Origin: Blasia pusilla
Taxonomy: Eukaryota; Marchantiophyta; Marchantiopsida; Blasiales
Length of the DNA stretch: 64,000 nt
Direction: 5' to 3'
Assembly: GCA_050084515.1 (NCBI GenBank)
Contig: CM114273.1
Span: 40,548,001-40,612,000, forward strand
Shown: one piece after another, positions 44,226 through 57,040 of the stretch
How positions within the stretch are numbered: the stretch's first letter is position 1
Layout: every line of letters begins with the position of its first letter
Notes under the pieces: model-generated
Database searches by the model: none
Told to the model about the DNA's origin: nothing
The model's input: the letters and a program-made list of their open reading frames with translations, nothing else
Translations under genes and position numbers: made by a program

Positions 44226-47200
44226 TTAGATAGTTGGGTGCCAAAAGAAAAGACTATTCTTTTGAATCACCTTTCTCATATGCATCTCTGGCCACAGCAT
44301 GCTTGAACCAAGAGCATCACCAAATGTTTCTTGTACAGGTTCGTCTATCAAATTCGACATCCACAAAGCATGTTCTGGTTCGAACACCTCGTTTAGATCA
44401 ACCCTCACCACGCCTAAGGGGATGTCTTTGGCATGGAACTTGTCTCTTCCACCAAAACCTGATATAACTCCTGACCCAAGCACCATCCTACTCAACTTTG
44501 GCTTGGTGAGTAATACGTGATCACCAATTTGTAGCTAAAAAAATACACGTGCATTTAGTTAGTATCAATTCAAATTCTTTCCACATGCATTTGCACCATT
44601 AATCTGAAATTAAAAATTGCTATGATATACCTGTTTGAAAGACCATCCCCATTTCGGAAGATGATGTGAAAAGTTCACAAGTCCTAGACGACCATTTGAC
44701 TGTCCACAACAAGAATTATCAATGTCGTCATATAAACCTTGAATAGAAGAGGCCATTATAGATGAGATAAATTACCTTAGTTATTTTCTTAGACGAGCCT
44801 GATCTGATTTCACTTTCCTGCTCATTCAAACCATCAGATTGTAGCCTAGACTTCTGTCTTTTGGTTGGTGATGATTTGGCTTGGCCATCCATACTCACGT
44901 TTTCTGCACATTATGCACGACAAAGTCCATTGAAGGTTGTAGGAAGAAATGAGTTTTGTTTCGTGGATAGTTTGAAAACTATGCCACAGATAAATTCATT
45001 ATGCCAAGGATGACATACTTACGAGTGATTCGAGTATCACCATCTGCACTTTCTGTGGAACTTCTCCTTTTGTTGCTCCGTTCTGGCACTTCAACAAACA
45101 ACCCAAGTATTGAGAAATGAATTGTAAAACCAGATTCTTCACTTCAACAAGTAATTATATTATAAGACCCTACATGTAGTGAAGCTAAACTCTCTACTTA
45201 CCACCAGATTGTGTAGTTGCCATTGCCTCTTTTTGTGTGGAGATCTTCCTCTTCCCTAATTTTCCGGCTGTAGACGTTGGTATAGATTCAACAGTGACTG
45301 TAAGTTACTCAAAACAAAGAAAGTCAGATGTGAAATGCTCATGCTGGAAAGGACAAGTAGTTATAACCATTGAAAACCAAGGGCGGAAGAATGAGAATGG
45401 GCTACCTGATGTGAGCTTCTCATCTGTTGTTGCATATGGTTGAGAATTGGATGGCGGGGAACTAGAAATCTGGTGTGGTGTTGAAGACACATCCTTTGAA
45501 GTAAGTTTGGACACCATTCCCATGAGTACACTTAATGCCTTGTTCTGCCGTTCCATCTGCAACTTCACATCATCCAAATCTGCGCTCCACTTCTTTTCCA
45601 CTTCCTCCAATTGAATAGTGACTCTAGATTCCACACTCTGCATATATAATCCAACGATCAATTAGGTACCAAAAAACTATGGTTTTGCAATTATACACTT
45701 AGATACAATCATGATACTAACACCATAATTCAACATGATTAAGGATATGATACTAACTCCATGATCCAATCAGATGAAGGTCATAATACTAGCCATGTCA
45801 AGCCAATGGGTAAGAAAAGAGTTATGCATTTACATTTACCGATGAACTCAATTGTGTGAAACCTGGTTGCTTAGGCAACTCGTTTCTCTCCATACATTCT
45901 AGCCGCGTGCCCAAGAACTCCTTTGAGGTACGTTGTTGCACCTACACATGCTCCTTAAATACATTAATTATGAAATTCATGCATGTGAAAGGATTCAATG
46001 CAAATATGGAAATGAAACAATAATGGAAGTTTTCTACCATTACATAACTTTAGCAAGAAAACTAGGGAATGCCAAGATGACTTACATCAAGTCCATCTGA
46101 ACCTGCACGGCCGGAGAAATTTAAAGTCTGGACCTTGGCCCTTGCTCGAGCCATCTTTTCTGCCTTCATTTTGCCCTCCTCGGAGAGCCAATAATCTACT
46201 AATCGATTCCATGACTCCTCATTGGTATCAGGGTGACATGGGACTGCTCGATGAGCCCCATGTAATGTCCAATAGTTCTTGACATTGGATCGCTCGGTTT
46301 TCAATAGTTGTGCTATTTTTTTCTTCATGAAATCAAGTGAAAGAGATGATGCACCCACATATGTGTATGCCTCAAGGATGTGATTCTGAACAGCAGCCAT
46401 GCTGATAGAATTCTGTTTACCAATCTCAATGCATGATAAGTCCAAGTACCTCATTACCCATACCTTCAATTCATTTAGCCAAGGCTCATAACCAGGAACT
46501 CTAGGCGACGGAATACCATTTGGCATGAGCTCACATCTAGGTTTTAAGTTTTGCTCCTTCCTAATGGAGACATCACGAGTCCACAAATCACGCTTTGTGC
46601 AACTCTGCCGCTCTCCTACAAATATACCACCATCCCAATTCTCAGATGTAAAAAATGTAGGGCCGACGATTATAAACTCACCAAATCATAATTATGTTGA
46701 ACTATATTAACTATAAGACCAACTTATACTAGTAACAGTTTCACACCTTTCATAATACAACAACCTATTTTAGTATGAATTTGCAAACTTGGAACCAAGT
46801 GAGAAGTCACCTTTAGATGCACCTGCTTGCGGGGTCAAATTTTCTGATGGGCTTGGTGTTGTGCAAGATTGAGACCTACTACGGTATAATTCGTCATCCG
46901 TATTCCCATTGGTGAATGGAGGTGCCAACGGTGTTGGGGGTGGTGGTTGGGATGACCCATGTCCCTTGTGTCCACAAAAGAAATACAATTAACTAGTTAG
47001 ACTTCCAATTAATTGAATTCCCGTGTGCAAAACAAGAAAGAACAGAATAGTAAGCCTACTTACCCATGGGGGTGGGATGTTCATGGATGATTGAGCTCCA
47101 TTGGTCCATGGTGGCTGAAATTGACTTCCATAACCCATCGGTGATTGAATCATCATTGGTACCCACCACGGCATCTGGCTCTGTGCCCATGGGGGTGGAT

Positions 47201-47804
47201 GAGGGGATATGCTTGCGAAGGCATTATGGGTTGTGATGGAGTTCCATCCATGGGCTACACATACAAGTAAATGGGTGAATAAACTAAACTAGAGACCATT
47301 TGATGAGCAAAGATTAGTGAAGTCATAATGACAGGCTTCTACCACTCAATTTATTACATACCAATCATACATATAGAGATAGTTGAATATTCCTCCATGT
47401 CTACAATTATATTACCGCATCGTTTGTATTGCTGGAATTTCGGACACTTCCTTGTTTGGATGGTTCGATTGGACGCTCCTTTGCTTGAGGCTATTCAAAA
47501 CAGACATTTCATTGTGAGTTAACACAGTAGTCATAATTCTGAAATCTGAAGAGAGTAGCAAAACAACAAGATGTGAAGAGAAAGTATCCTCCCATCCTCC
47601 AGCCACAAGTCGTCATCCTCTTGGTCCCAAGAAGTCCATCTCAAGGAGTGGATTATAATAGGGGTCTTTGGAATCACTATCTGAACAATCTTTTCGAATC
47701 TCCTCGGGGATTACACTTTGGTTAGTGGCCTTCTCCTCCAATCGTAAGCTGCGTCTTTGTGGAAGGGAAGGATTCCAAAATCGCAAAGGCTTGCGCTCTT
47801 TCAC
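44226..47804 (-). pseudogene. CACTA second gene (TNPA/Ptta-like protein), exons in pieces
   Basis: A minus-strand exon series. 47,804-47,613 and 47,174-46,770 encode charged and Pro/Gln-rich segments. 46,586-46,062 is the best exon, with KTERSNVKNYWTLHGAHRAV and NRLVDYWLSEEGKMKAEKMA, the plant Ptta/En-Spm transposase signature. 45,661-45,305 has a coiled-coil-like stretch (VESRVTIQLEEVEKKW). 44,495-44,226 ends with LWMSNLIDEPVQETFGDALG, a typical C-terminus in CACTA ORF1 proteins. In En/Spm this protein binds subterminal motifs and helps transposition. Exact splice sites were not all settled; it may be intact or lightly damaged. Confidence 0.7.
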
Positions 47805-48316
47805 AACCCTTGGAGCAACAAACCTTCAAAATATGATCACACAAATTCTGTCATATTTCATGATGTACAACCACTATATGAACATGATACACTTGACCAA
47901 ATAAAGCAAAAGAAAAATATTATCCAAGATCATACTTACCAATCCTTCAACCCACCAAACAACTCCGCCTCTTTGGCCTTTCTCTCTTTCACTCTACGAT
48001 TCCTTTCTTCTTCATATGGATTAGGACTTTGTTGAACATTATCTATACCATCCCAAGATGATTGGATTCCACGTTCTCTTCAGTCATATCAGGTATACCG
48101 TTCCAAGCGCCTCCCTCCCTCTGTAGACGACAAGTTAGCAAGAATAACACCTAACTTGACGGCACTTCGAGAGTTCTACTTGTTGCCGTAGAGTTTCATT
48201 CCATTATGCCCAACAACACCAGAATTCACTTACATCCTCGTAACAAAAGTCAATCATTTGAATCATACCAAAAAAAAACACAATGATGAGTACCAAAAAA
48301 ACAACTATGAATTAAT

Positions 48317-51300
48317 CTAATGTGATTCTGAGTTATTAGAGTCTGAATCAACATCTTCTATCATATCGCACACATGGATTATTGGCACATGTTGCACATC
48401 CACTCTAGCAGTTTCCATCTCTGCATCACTTAGGACTCTAGCTCCTAAGGTACTTGCATCTGGTAGATTCCCTGGTTCCATGCATGTGGCATGGAAGGTG
48501 GGCAAAACATTACAAGCTCCATCTAGCGACTCTAAGTCATCAAAATAAACTCTCCGGGCTCTAGCTTCCTTCCTCATTACCACTTTCCATCCTCCACCCT
48601 CATCGGCATCTCCATAAAACACTTGTTGCACTTGTGATGGGAAAACAAATGGTCGGGTGATCTAATGGCTCGCATGACCTCAAGTTGGCCAACAGAAAAC
48701 CCTCCTTATCTAATTTCATGGATCCTACTCTTGAATCCCAATCGCTTTAACCCACCGCCCCTGCAGATTAGTATTATGGTTTGTTCTACAACCCCATAAT
48801 CAAGTAAGAGAATATCAACCAACACCCCAACATATGAGTATAAACAATTCTGGTTGGAACTTTTTCATCAACAAATCGCACCTATTCCACTATCATAAGT
48901 GGAGAAGGGTGTCGCACCACTTGGCCCTTCGACCTAAAGTGGTTTCCGTGAGGCTTTCATACTCTTGAATGACAATGCCCTACTATTAGGAGGTATAGCT
49001 AACGATAGTAGGTGAGCATCAGGATCTTTTGAGTTGTCAATTGCATCTGTGTAATGGCAAGGCGAATCCACTTTTCAAAAGGAATGTCTCTCAAACATGA
49101 CTGATATTTCCTGTTCAATAACAATGTTAATGGTATTAGTACATTCTTTTGTATTTAATGTGTCAATACCAAAATAATATACACTTTGAGAGTCCGAACT
49201 GTAATTCACATAACTATAACCTTGAAAAGCATATATTGGAGAGTTTTACCTTTTCCAATCAACCATGACCTCTATATTATGCAATACATAATGATGTGCT
49301 AAGTTGATCATTTCTCGCGAAAGTCGAACTAGAGTGCCTGCACCTTCTAGCTCCTCACCAACCACCCCCTCTTCCTCCCCATCATCCCACACTCGTGTCC
49401 GCACGTCTTCAAACCTTTTCATATACTCAGTCACAAACCCTAATGCCTCGTCCTTCACATACCCTTCTGCCATACACCCCTCTGGTCTAGCTTTAGACCG
49501 TACATATTTCTTCATGTACCCCATATATCGCTCCATTGGATACATCCATCGACATGCTACTGGCCCACACATGTCCAACTCTTCTACGACATGAATCAAC
49601 AAATGTGTCATCACGTCGAAGAAAGATGGAGGGAAGTGCATTTCAAATAGACAAAGGGTTATGGCAGTCTCTTCCAAGAGTTTGTCAAATAAAGCTGGAT
49701 CATATACCTTTGTACACACCATTCTAAAAATGCTGGATAATCTAATAACCACCATTCTCACGTGGTCCTTCAGAAGACCACGGATGCAATAAGGAAGGAC
49801 TTGCTGAATGAAGACATGGTAATCATGTGATTTCATATTGCCCAATTTTCGATTAACCACATGCTTGGAGAGTTCTCCACAATATCCAGATGGCACTTTC
49901 AAGTTTTGAATCCTCGAAAGGAAAGTGTTCAAGTCACGGGGAGATAGACAATAATCGAAAACTGGTTTAAGCAAAACTTGAGGTTTACTAGGATGGGGTT
50001 GCAACCACAAATGCGATCGAATCCCACGGGCCTCGAGATCTCTCCTTACTTTCATAGTATCTTTCACTCCAAATAAGGTCTTGACTAGATTCTCAACGAT
50101 ATTCTTCTCAACGTGCATTACATCTAACGTATGGCGTATAGGCAAATTCTGATTGTATCGTCAAGGAAGCATGGACATCTCACAACTTCAACATGATAGC
50201 TAATATCCACAATAAAATCAAACAAAAGCTATCCTCCTCTATAGCCACTATTTCATAACATAAAGAATGGATAATATAGAGAAGAAGCAGGATACTGGCC
50301 AATATGACAACGAATATAGTATACTCAGCCTTTTCACCCCAGTTCTCTTGTAGGGATCAGTAGGGCCGTCTTCTCGACCCCCACTCTCATCATATGCATG
50401 TTTTTCATTTGCCCATCCAATAATCTCTCTGGAAAGTAGTCTAGGCACGCGTGGTCTAAGTTTTGCACTCCCGTTGAAGTGAGATCCATACCTGCGGGTC
50501 CTCCATGGATGGCTCAATGGGAGATATCGACGATGACAACCGTATATGGGCTTGCCACAAGACTTTGAAAAATCAGAATCCACTCGAGGCCCACATATAG
50601 TTCATCCTAGTTTTCCACCATGGCTCTACCCAGCTACAGTTTCGTATGCCGGGTAATCATTTATGGTCCATAGTAAGGTAGCCTTGAACATGAAGTTCCA
50701 ACTTCCGCCTACCTTCCGGACGTCATGAAATTGAACCCCTTTCCACATTTCTTGGAACTCTTCCACTAGAGGAAGCAAGTATGTGTCTATGTTTTTCCCA
50801 TTTACACTCTCCTTTCCTGGTATGATCAAAGAGAGCATCACAAAGAATTTTTTTTTGTCTGGAGCCAGGAGGCAAGTTATAATTAACAAGAAGCACGGGC
50901 CATGTTGACCACTTAACTCGACTTGTCTGAAAATGGATTCACTCCGCCCAAAGCTAGCCCAAACCGCAATTCCTCTTCTCCTCGGCAAAGTCCGGATATA
51001 AGTTGTCCATGTGGCGCCATGCCTTGCAATCAACTGTATGTCTTACTAAGCCATCCTTGCTCTGATTCAAGGGGGCCCAAGTTAACAATTCAGACAACGT
51101 CTTGCATCTAAACATGCGTCTCATCAGAGGTATGACAAGAAAATGCCTTAATACCTTACATGGTACCAACGTTCTACCCACTTTCCGAAACCTTGGTTTC
51201 CCACATAATGGACAGATCTCAGCTTCAGCCAAATTACCCCGGAATAAAACACATCCAGCCGGACACGCATGGATACTGTTGTAACCTAAGTCTAGTTTAC

Positions 51301-52104
51301 CAATGAGTTTTTTTGCTACATAATAACTCGGTGGCGCCAAGTTCCCTGTTGGTAGGACCAACTTACAAAGGAGTTTCAAAAATTTGTCAATAGCTACATT
51401 TGGGACGCCATGGGTGGTTTGAATGTTGAATAGTAACATGACAAAAGCCAAAACAGATGTTTTCGCTGTAGGGAACAAGGGTTTGCAAGCTTCAACAAGC
51501 TCCTCATATTCATCTCCATGATTGAATAGTGGTTCTTTGTTTGATATTCCCGGTTGTGGTAATTCATCATATGGGAGAGATGTCTCTGCAGTTTCATCCT
51601 CGTGTATATGGTCGTATTTCTGGAAAATATCATTGAGCATTTTATGAACGTCAATGTGCTCGTCTATATCTGCCATGGAAGATCTCTCTCCCTTCCATCC
51701 ACATGGAAGGTGGGGGCTGACTCCATTGTCTTATCCTCTTGGCTTCTTTTTTCAGCAAGATCATGCATAAGCCACTCGTCATCTGAAGAGTCCCATCCAT
51801 CCCTAGATTTTGGCACTCGACAAAGCGCCAAGCGTCCATTTTTTCTCAAATGTGCTTCCACCTTGCTGATGGACAACGTAGACCCACCCTTACAGTCATT
51901 GCACGGACACCGCAATCTTTTATGACCCAAAGACACTAGCTCGTGTGCTTTCTGCTGCCACAACTTGGAATCGTGTGCCTTTACTCTAACTGGGTGGTTC
52001 AAATCCATTCTAAGGGGATTGGAAGTGAATTCCCGCAAAGTGTGAACTGAAACATTCCAAACACATCCAAAACCATGACATCTTGCCTCAATAACAAATT
52101 CCAC
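48317..52104 (-). pseudogene. CACTA TNP2-type transposase (frameshifted)
   Basis: The catalytic transposase of CACTA elements, read on the minus strand. 52,104-51,664 has a transposase-associated zinc region (RCPCNDC ... HLRKNGR). 51,676-50,954 has VMLLFNIQTTHGVPNVAIDK, CPLCGKPRF and RCKTLSELLTW. 51,033-50,626 has KKFFVMLSLIIPGKESVNGK and MFKATLLWTINDYPAYE. 50,583-50,248 carries CGKPIYGCHRRYLPLSHPWR. 50,145-49,246 has RHTLDVMHVEKNIVENLVK and the DUF4218-like LDMCGPVACRWMYPMERYMG and PEGCMAEGYVKDEALGF. 48,631-48,317 is a DUF4216-like end with QQVFYGDADEGGGWKVVM. Frame changes near 50,900 and 50,950 break the NPFSDKSS region, so this copy is probably inactive. Confidence 0.88.
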
Positions 52105-52369
52105 AAAGATCTAATGGACAGAGCTATCATCTGAATGCATACCCACGTGAAGTCAAGACAAGTATGATAAGGCACATATACCTAACCTGGTTCTTATCTC
52201 GATGGAGATCTCAATCATCACTAACAATCCTCACCGATGTGGTCCAACGCTTCCAATGACATTCCTGAATGACAAATGTAACACACCCAACTTTAGATAA
52301 TGACTCAATCCTTTGATATGTACACTTTATTATGGCCCTGATCTAATATATTTTTCCAGCAACTAAAGC

Positions 52370-53150
52370 AAGTGACTAACCTATGTGAAGGCGCAAGGAG
52401 AACAAGGAGAAGAGTGACGTACAAGTAAGTACTTGGTAGGTCAAGGAGTGAATGTCTTGGTCCCCTCCGTGATATTTGAGTCTTACTTTGCTCTTGTACT
52501 TGATACACAACACTAGTTGAGCCAAATTCAACCAATTCCATGGTCGGCATGATATGTATATATATAAAAAAGAGTTATAATGTATGGAAAGCAAGAAAGC
52601 ACTTGTTGCTCGAATGGGTGTAGAAAGACAAGCAAGTGAAGAAGATACTATATGAGAGGAGGGAGACACTCTCATATAGTGTGATTGTTGACTAAACAAC
52701 GTGTTTGTGCGGAGCTTCCACGTGTCATCCAAGAAACTATTCACCAGACCATCTACTTTACCTGATTGAGATCCCCAATAGACATTATTTACCACTGCAG
52801 TAGCTTTGGGCAATGAATCAAGGCTACTGAATCTGTTGAACAATTCTGGTACTACCAGAATGAGAGAGAGAAAGACTATATTATCAAGTAGTGCCTCTCG
52901 TAGCCTTGCGACCATAGACCCCACGCCCTGGTTGGACGGTGCTTGAGAGCGGAATGGGTGTAGAGAGAGAAGCAAGTGAAGAAGGTACCTTGAACAATTC
53001 TGGAGCTACCAGCTTAGCAATATCAGCATATGCTCTTGCTTTGAGGAATACGAATTTTGCGTAGGAAGCCAAGTAATGGCTAGATGCTTCGTCCTCATCA
53101 TCACAAAAGGCGAGCAAATCACAATGATCTCGGAACTCCAAGTCCAATCA
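52370..53150 (-). repeat. Dispersed AYADIAKL-type repeat inside the CACTA right arm
   Basis: Minus-strand copies of the same modules as at 26 and 61 kb: 53,040-52,990 reads [16 protein letters not shown], 52,860-52,620 reads [20 protein letters not shown] and [20 protein letters not shown], and tails reading RGVYGRKATRGTT occur at about 52,890-52,930. The order suggests two overlapping partial copies. It indicates cargo acquired by, or inserted into, the CACTA element. Confidence 0.7.
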
Positions 53151-53162
53151 AGAACTGAGAGG

Positions 53163-53285
<123 letters not shown>

Positions 53286-54009
53286 CTTTTTTTTGAATCG
53301 AGGAGCTGCACTTCACTCTAGTGCGTGTGCACCACCAAAAGTGAGTGCAGAGGAGATTAAAAGATACAATAGAGGATGGTCAAAAAGCATCCTTCCAATG
53401 AATTCTGGTTCAATATGAGCGAAAGCTCCCTTGACGATACCGGATCACACAACATATGCAACTGGAATGTAGGGTTCTACAGCTCTAGAGAGAGTTACGA
53501 AGAAAGCCAACTATGAGAATCAACCGTGAGTTACGCTTCATTTATATCCTCACAACATAGATAGTTATCTATAACCGGAGTGAGTGAATTTCAAACACAT
53601 TCTGCAAACTATTTTGATGAGTTGTCGTGTTTCAAATTAGTAATCCGAGGAAGATATGCCAATTTTCCCAGCTGAACCCAGAACTATTCATATCCGACTT
53701 TACCTTTGCCAATTTCTCAACTGAACCCTTCACTACTGATGTCCGACTCTAAAATTCCCAATTGCCCAGCTGAACCCTTAACAACTGATATCCGACTCTA
53801 CCATTTCCCAACATTCAACGTACAATTGTGCGAGAGCACACGAATGGTACACGTCAAAATCTGGAGGTACTTCGATCAATAACAAACTGATGTCCTGTGG
53901 GTGAATCAAAACATATGCAATCTACTTTGGATCAATAAGTATGTACGTGTGGAACTTCGTCTCGGTGAAGATTTTTCTGAATCAAATTTCATTTCACAGT
54001 CGTACACAT

Positions 54010-54082
54010 GGAGGTGTAGCTCACATGGTAAAGCGATCGCTTTGCATGCGATAGGCACGGGGATCGCTGCCTTGCACCTCCA
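54010..54082 (+). tRNA. tRNA-Ala(UGC)-like sequence, probably degenerate or a SINE head
   Basis: Acceptor arms ggaggtg and cacctcc pair perfectly, followed by A as the discriminator. The anticodon arm atcgc-tttgcat-gcgat is perfect, with anticodon TGC (alanine). An A-box-like tagctcacatgg is present. The D stem has one mismatch, the T stem cgggg/ccttg relies on two G-U pairs, and the T loop/B box (ggatcgctgcc) departs from the ggttcganncc consensus. It is followed by about 80 unrelated bases and a long GA tract, which would also suit a tRNA-derived SINE. Functional charging is doubtful. Confidence 0.6.
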
Positions 54083-54160
54083 GATCTCATCTGTGCTTGT
54101 TACAATTTTCCACCCAGGTTGGTGTAACCAGTTTTGAATCTTTTGATCAGCAATCGGACC

Positions 54161-54332
<172 letters not shown>

Positions 54333-54833
54333 TAGCTGAGGACGAGGCGCGAGCGAGGTCATGAATTTGGAGGGGCAGGAAAGGGTGGATTGTGGATGGA
54401 CCTGTGTTGACGAGTTCGAAAAGTTAGAAGAAGACGAATAGAAGAGGAGGAATTGGAGGGGTAGGAAAGGACGAATTGAGGACAGTGTTGTGGAGATCAC
54501 AGCTCAAGAAGTAGAAAGACGTGTAGAAGACGAAAAGGGCAAGAATCACAGGAGTAGGAAAGGATGAGACAAAAATAGTGCTGTGATTGATGATGAGTTC
54601 GAGAAGCAAGAAACTTATTTGAAAACAAGGGGAGAATTAGGAAGAGCAAGAAGGTTTAATTGGGCTTATAGTTGTGCCGATGAGTTCGAGAAGTAAGAAA
54701 TGACGTTCATCCGGATTAGGGAGGACTCGGAGGAGCAGGAAAGCATGAATTGGGGATAGAGCTGTCTTTGGCGATTTGGCAGTACGAGAGAAGGAAGAAG
54801 AAGATGGTTGGAAGATAGGATTTTGCATTTGCA

Positions 54834-55211
54834 ATGCAAGCTGAGAAGGTTAAGCTAGCGGGTGGTGACGATGATGAAGACGGTGGGCGATCTTCTAGAG
54901 GATTTAAAGAACAGAGTGATTCTGGTGCTACTTTGGGTAGCACGCCTGAGCTATCTCATGTCCCTTACATCAAAAAGTTTTTGGGTGAATGTCCCTGTCG
55001 CCCTGCTCATCATCGCCGTGTTCGGCAACGAGTAGTTGCTTTGATTCTCTCTAAATCTAAAGAGGAGGAGATCAAAGGGCCGAATCTGGACTTCCTGCAC
55101 GCTCTATTCTATGGATTGGCTCCGTTGGGTAAAAAGTACAACTCATCAATAGCTGCTATTACAACAATGCATTCTGGTGTGAAGAGCGATAGTGGACTTA
55201 CCCGAATTTGA
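54834..55211 (+). CDS. Unrecognised 125-codon frame in the CACTA right arm
   Basis: An open plus-strand frame with an acidic N-terminal segment (GGDDDEDGG) and a better structured middle (SHVPYIKKFLGECPCRPAH, RQRVVALILSKSKEEEIKG, FLHALFYGLAPLG). It is flanked by non-CACTA sequence, which makes a captured host exon plausible. No family was recognised. It could also be non-coding. Confidence 0.3.
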   Translation: MQAEKVKLAGGDDDEDGGRSSRGFKEQSDSGATLGSTPELSHVPYIKKFLGECPCRPAHHRRVRQRVVALILSKSKEEEIKGPNLDFLHALFYGLAPLGKKYNSSIAAITTMHSGVKSDSGLTRI

Positions 55212-55494
55212 GGATCCAACTCTCTTTGTGGAAGCTTTCTTGCTGGTCTAGACGAGGTACCTGATTCGGGCACGCACTATTCAATCTCCCTTTTGCATCA
55301 TGCAATGTGTATAGCTGGGCGCACACTACCAACGTTCTCCGAGATGTGCAGTGAGAGGTTTCTTCTCAAAGTAAGGCGAAGACAGAAATGAAGAAGAGAG
55401 AGAAAGGACACCCGAAACAGGAGTGTTTCTTGACTGACTCTATCCCCGCGCATTCAATCTGCACCGTTTACTTAGTAGGTTCTCCTCACCAACA

Positions 55495-56103
55495 TGGCCA
55501 CAACAGCTTCAAAGCTCATTGCACTCTTCCTCCTTTCTGCGTCGCTTTTTCTACCCTCCACCCTCCACATGGGGCCCAAAAATCAGAAGACTTCCTCCTG
55601 GATGGCAACCCTAACCCAGGAATAGAGTGAGAAAGAAAAAATTACAAATGAACTCTCACACATGGAATTAAAAATCTTAACCCCTAAAAGTGATCTTTCA
55701 TTTCTCGTTTGAGCAGCGAGAGCTAACTGGCAGATCTGAACCGTTCAAGATGTGGAGGAATTTTAGGCCTTCATGTATGCCAGGTTTCATCACCATCCAA
55801 TGGTAAGAGAGAAAGTTAATTGCATGATACAATGAAAATGTCGTCAAGACTAGAAGCAATCCTACTCGACGCCCTCTTCCTCCTTCTTGGCGTCGCTTTT
55901 TGTACCCTCCACCCTCCACATGGGGCCCAAAAATCAGAAGACTTCCTCCTGGATGGCAACCCTAACCCAGGAAGCCGTAAAGTGGTCTTTCCTTTTTGGT
56001 TTGAGCATGGAGAGCTAATTGCCAGATGTGAAGCGTTGAAGGATTTAGGACCTTGGCTTGTGTTAACTTTCACTGCTAAACGCAAGATGCGACAAATTTG
56101 TTA
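55495..56103 (+). repeat. Direct duplication of a possible signal-peptide gene fragment
   Basis: Two copies about 350 bases apart share the block from cttcctcct through cctccaccctccacatgggg to aaccctaacccaggaa (55,528-55,622 and 55,880-55,974). Downstream blocks around 55,707-55,755 and 55,998-56,045 (tttgagca, gagagctaa, gccagat) also match. The first copy begins ATG-GCC-ACA with a hydrophobic run (KLIALFLLSASLFLP) resembling a signal peptide. It is probably a captured and duplicated fragment rather than a working gene. Confidence 0.55.
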
Positions 56104-56541
56104 AATCCATGATGACATGAAAATGGCAGAGAGACGTGGAACCTTCTCTTCATACGTGAGCCCTCTTTTAATGCGTTTCCTTTGAACCAAGGGTGCAAGA
56201 ATGTTCAATTTTTTTCCTGAGGGGAAACCCAATCCTAGGAATGTAGGACATATAAAGATTTATATATCCCAAGAACATTAAAAGACACATTATCATTGGA
56301 GCATGAGACCACAAAAACACACTAGTCATTATTTATGACTCAGTATTACTAGGCAAGTGAAAGAAGTACGACTAGTCTTTACTAAAGGGTATTGATAACT
56401 ACTTTAGTAATAAGTACATGACTAGGTGAGTTGTGCAACCTTAAATTTTAGGACAAAACCATTTTAGTCATACTTTGAGTCATTCTTTCGGCAAGTCATT
56501 TAAAGCTTAGTCATAAAAACCACACAATTCTTCTAGTGTGA

Positions 56542-56829
56542 CCATGTTACCTGCCCTTGGTAACCTGTGCGCGCAGGTTACCAAGGGAAGGGCTATTCTT
56601 AGGGGAAGAGCCTTTTGGCTCTTCCCAACCTATATAAGAGAGGAAGATGGCTTTCCTAAGCCATCTTTCTCATGTTGGGCTGTTGGAGCACCTCCCTTGT
56701 ATGTGTGTGAGCTAGGACTAGGGTGCTAGCGTCCGGATTCCTTGATAGCACAGGGTGGACGAGGCTCGATATGCCGATGTAGATTGAGGAGTGGAGTTTT
56801 AGGCCGGGTGTGCCGTTTTTACTACTCTT
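56542..56829 (+). repeat. 3' terminal repeat A2, right part
   Basis: Continues the split repeat and matches 34,140-34,427 with about seven differences. It keeps longer perfect hairpins than A1: 14 bp around tgcgcg and 10 bp around tttt. Confidence 0.9.
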
Positions 56830-56874
56830 GTGACGAGCGATGTATGTTGTGTAGCGATATGTATGCGCACGACA
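56830..56874 (+). repeat. B2, 45-bp right end of the gypsy element
   Basis: Identical to B1 (42,987-43,031). It ends gcacgaca, an inverted match to the element start tgtc. CTGC follows, as it precedes the left end. Confidence 0.85.
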
Positions 56875-57040
56875 CTGCATTCTCCTCTCCTCTCAAGCAA
56901 ATCCTTGATTTTCTATCTCTCTGCCTTTTCCTTGGAGCTTCGTGATTCACTTCAATCTCACTCATTCTTCTACTACGGAACCATAATATCAAAATCATAA
57001 TGTATATACAAGTCTTCTTTGAATAAAAAGATGTAATTCG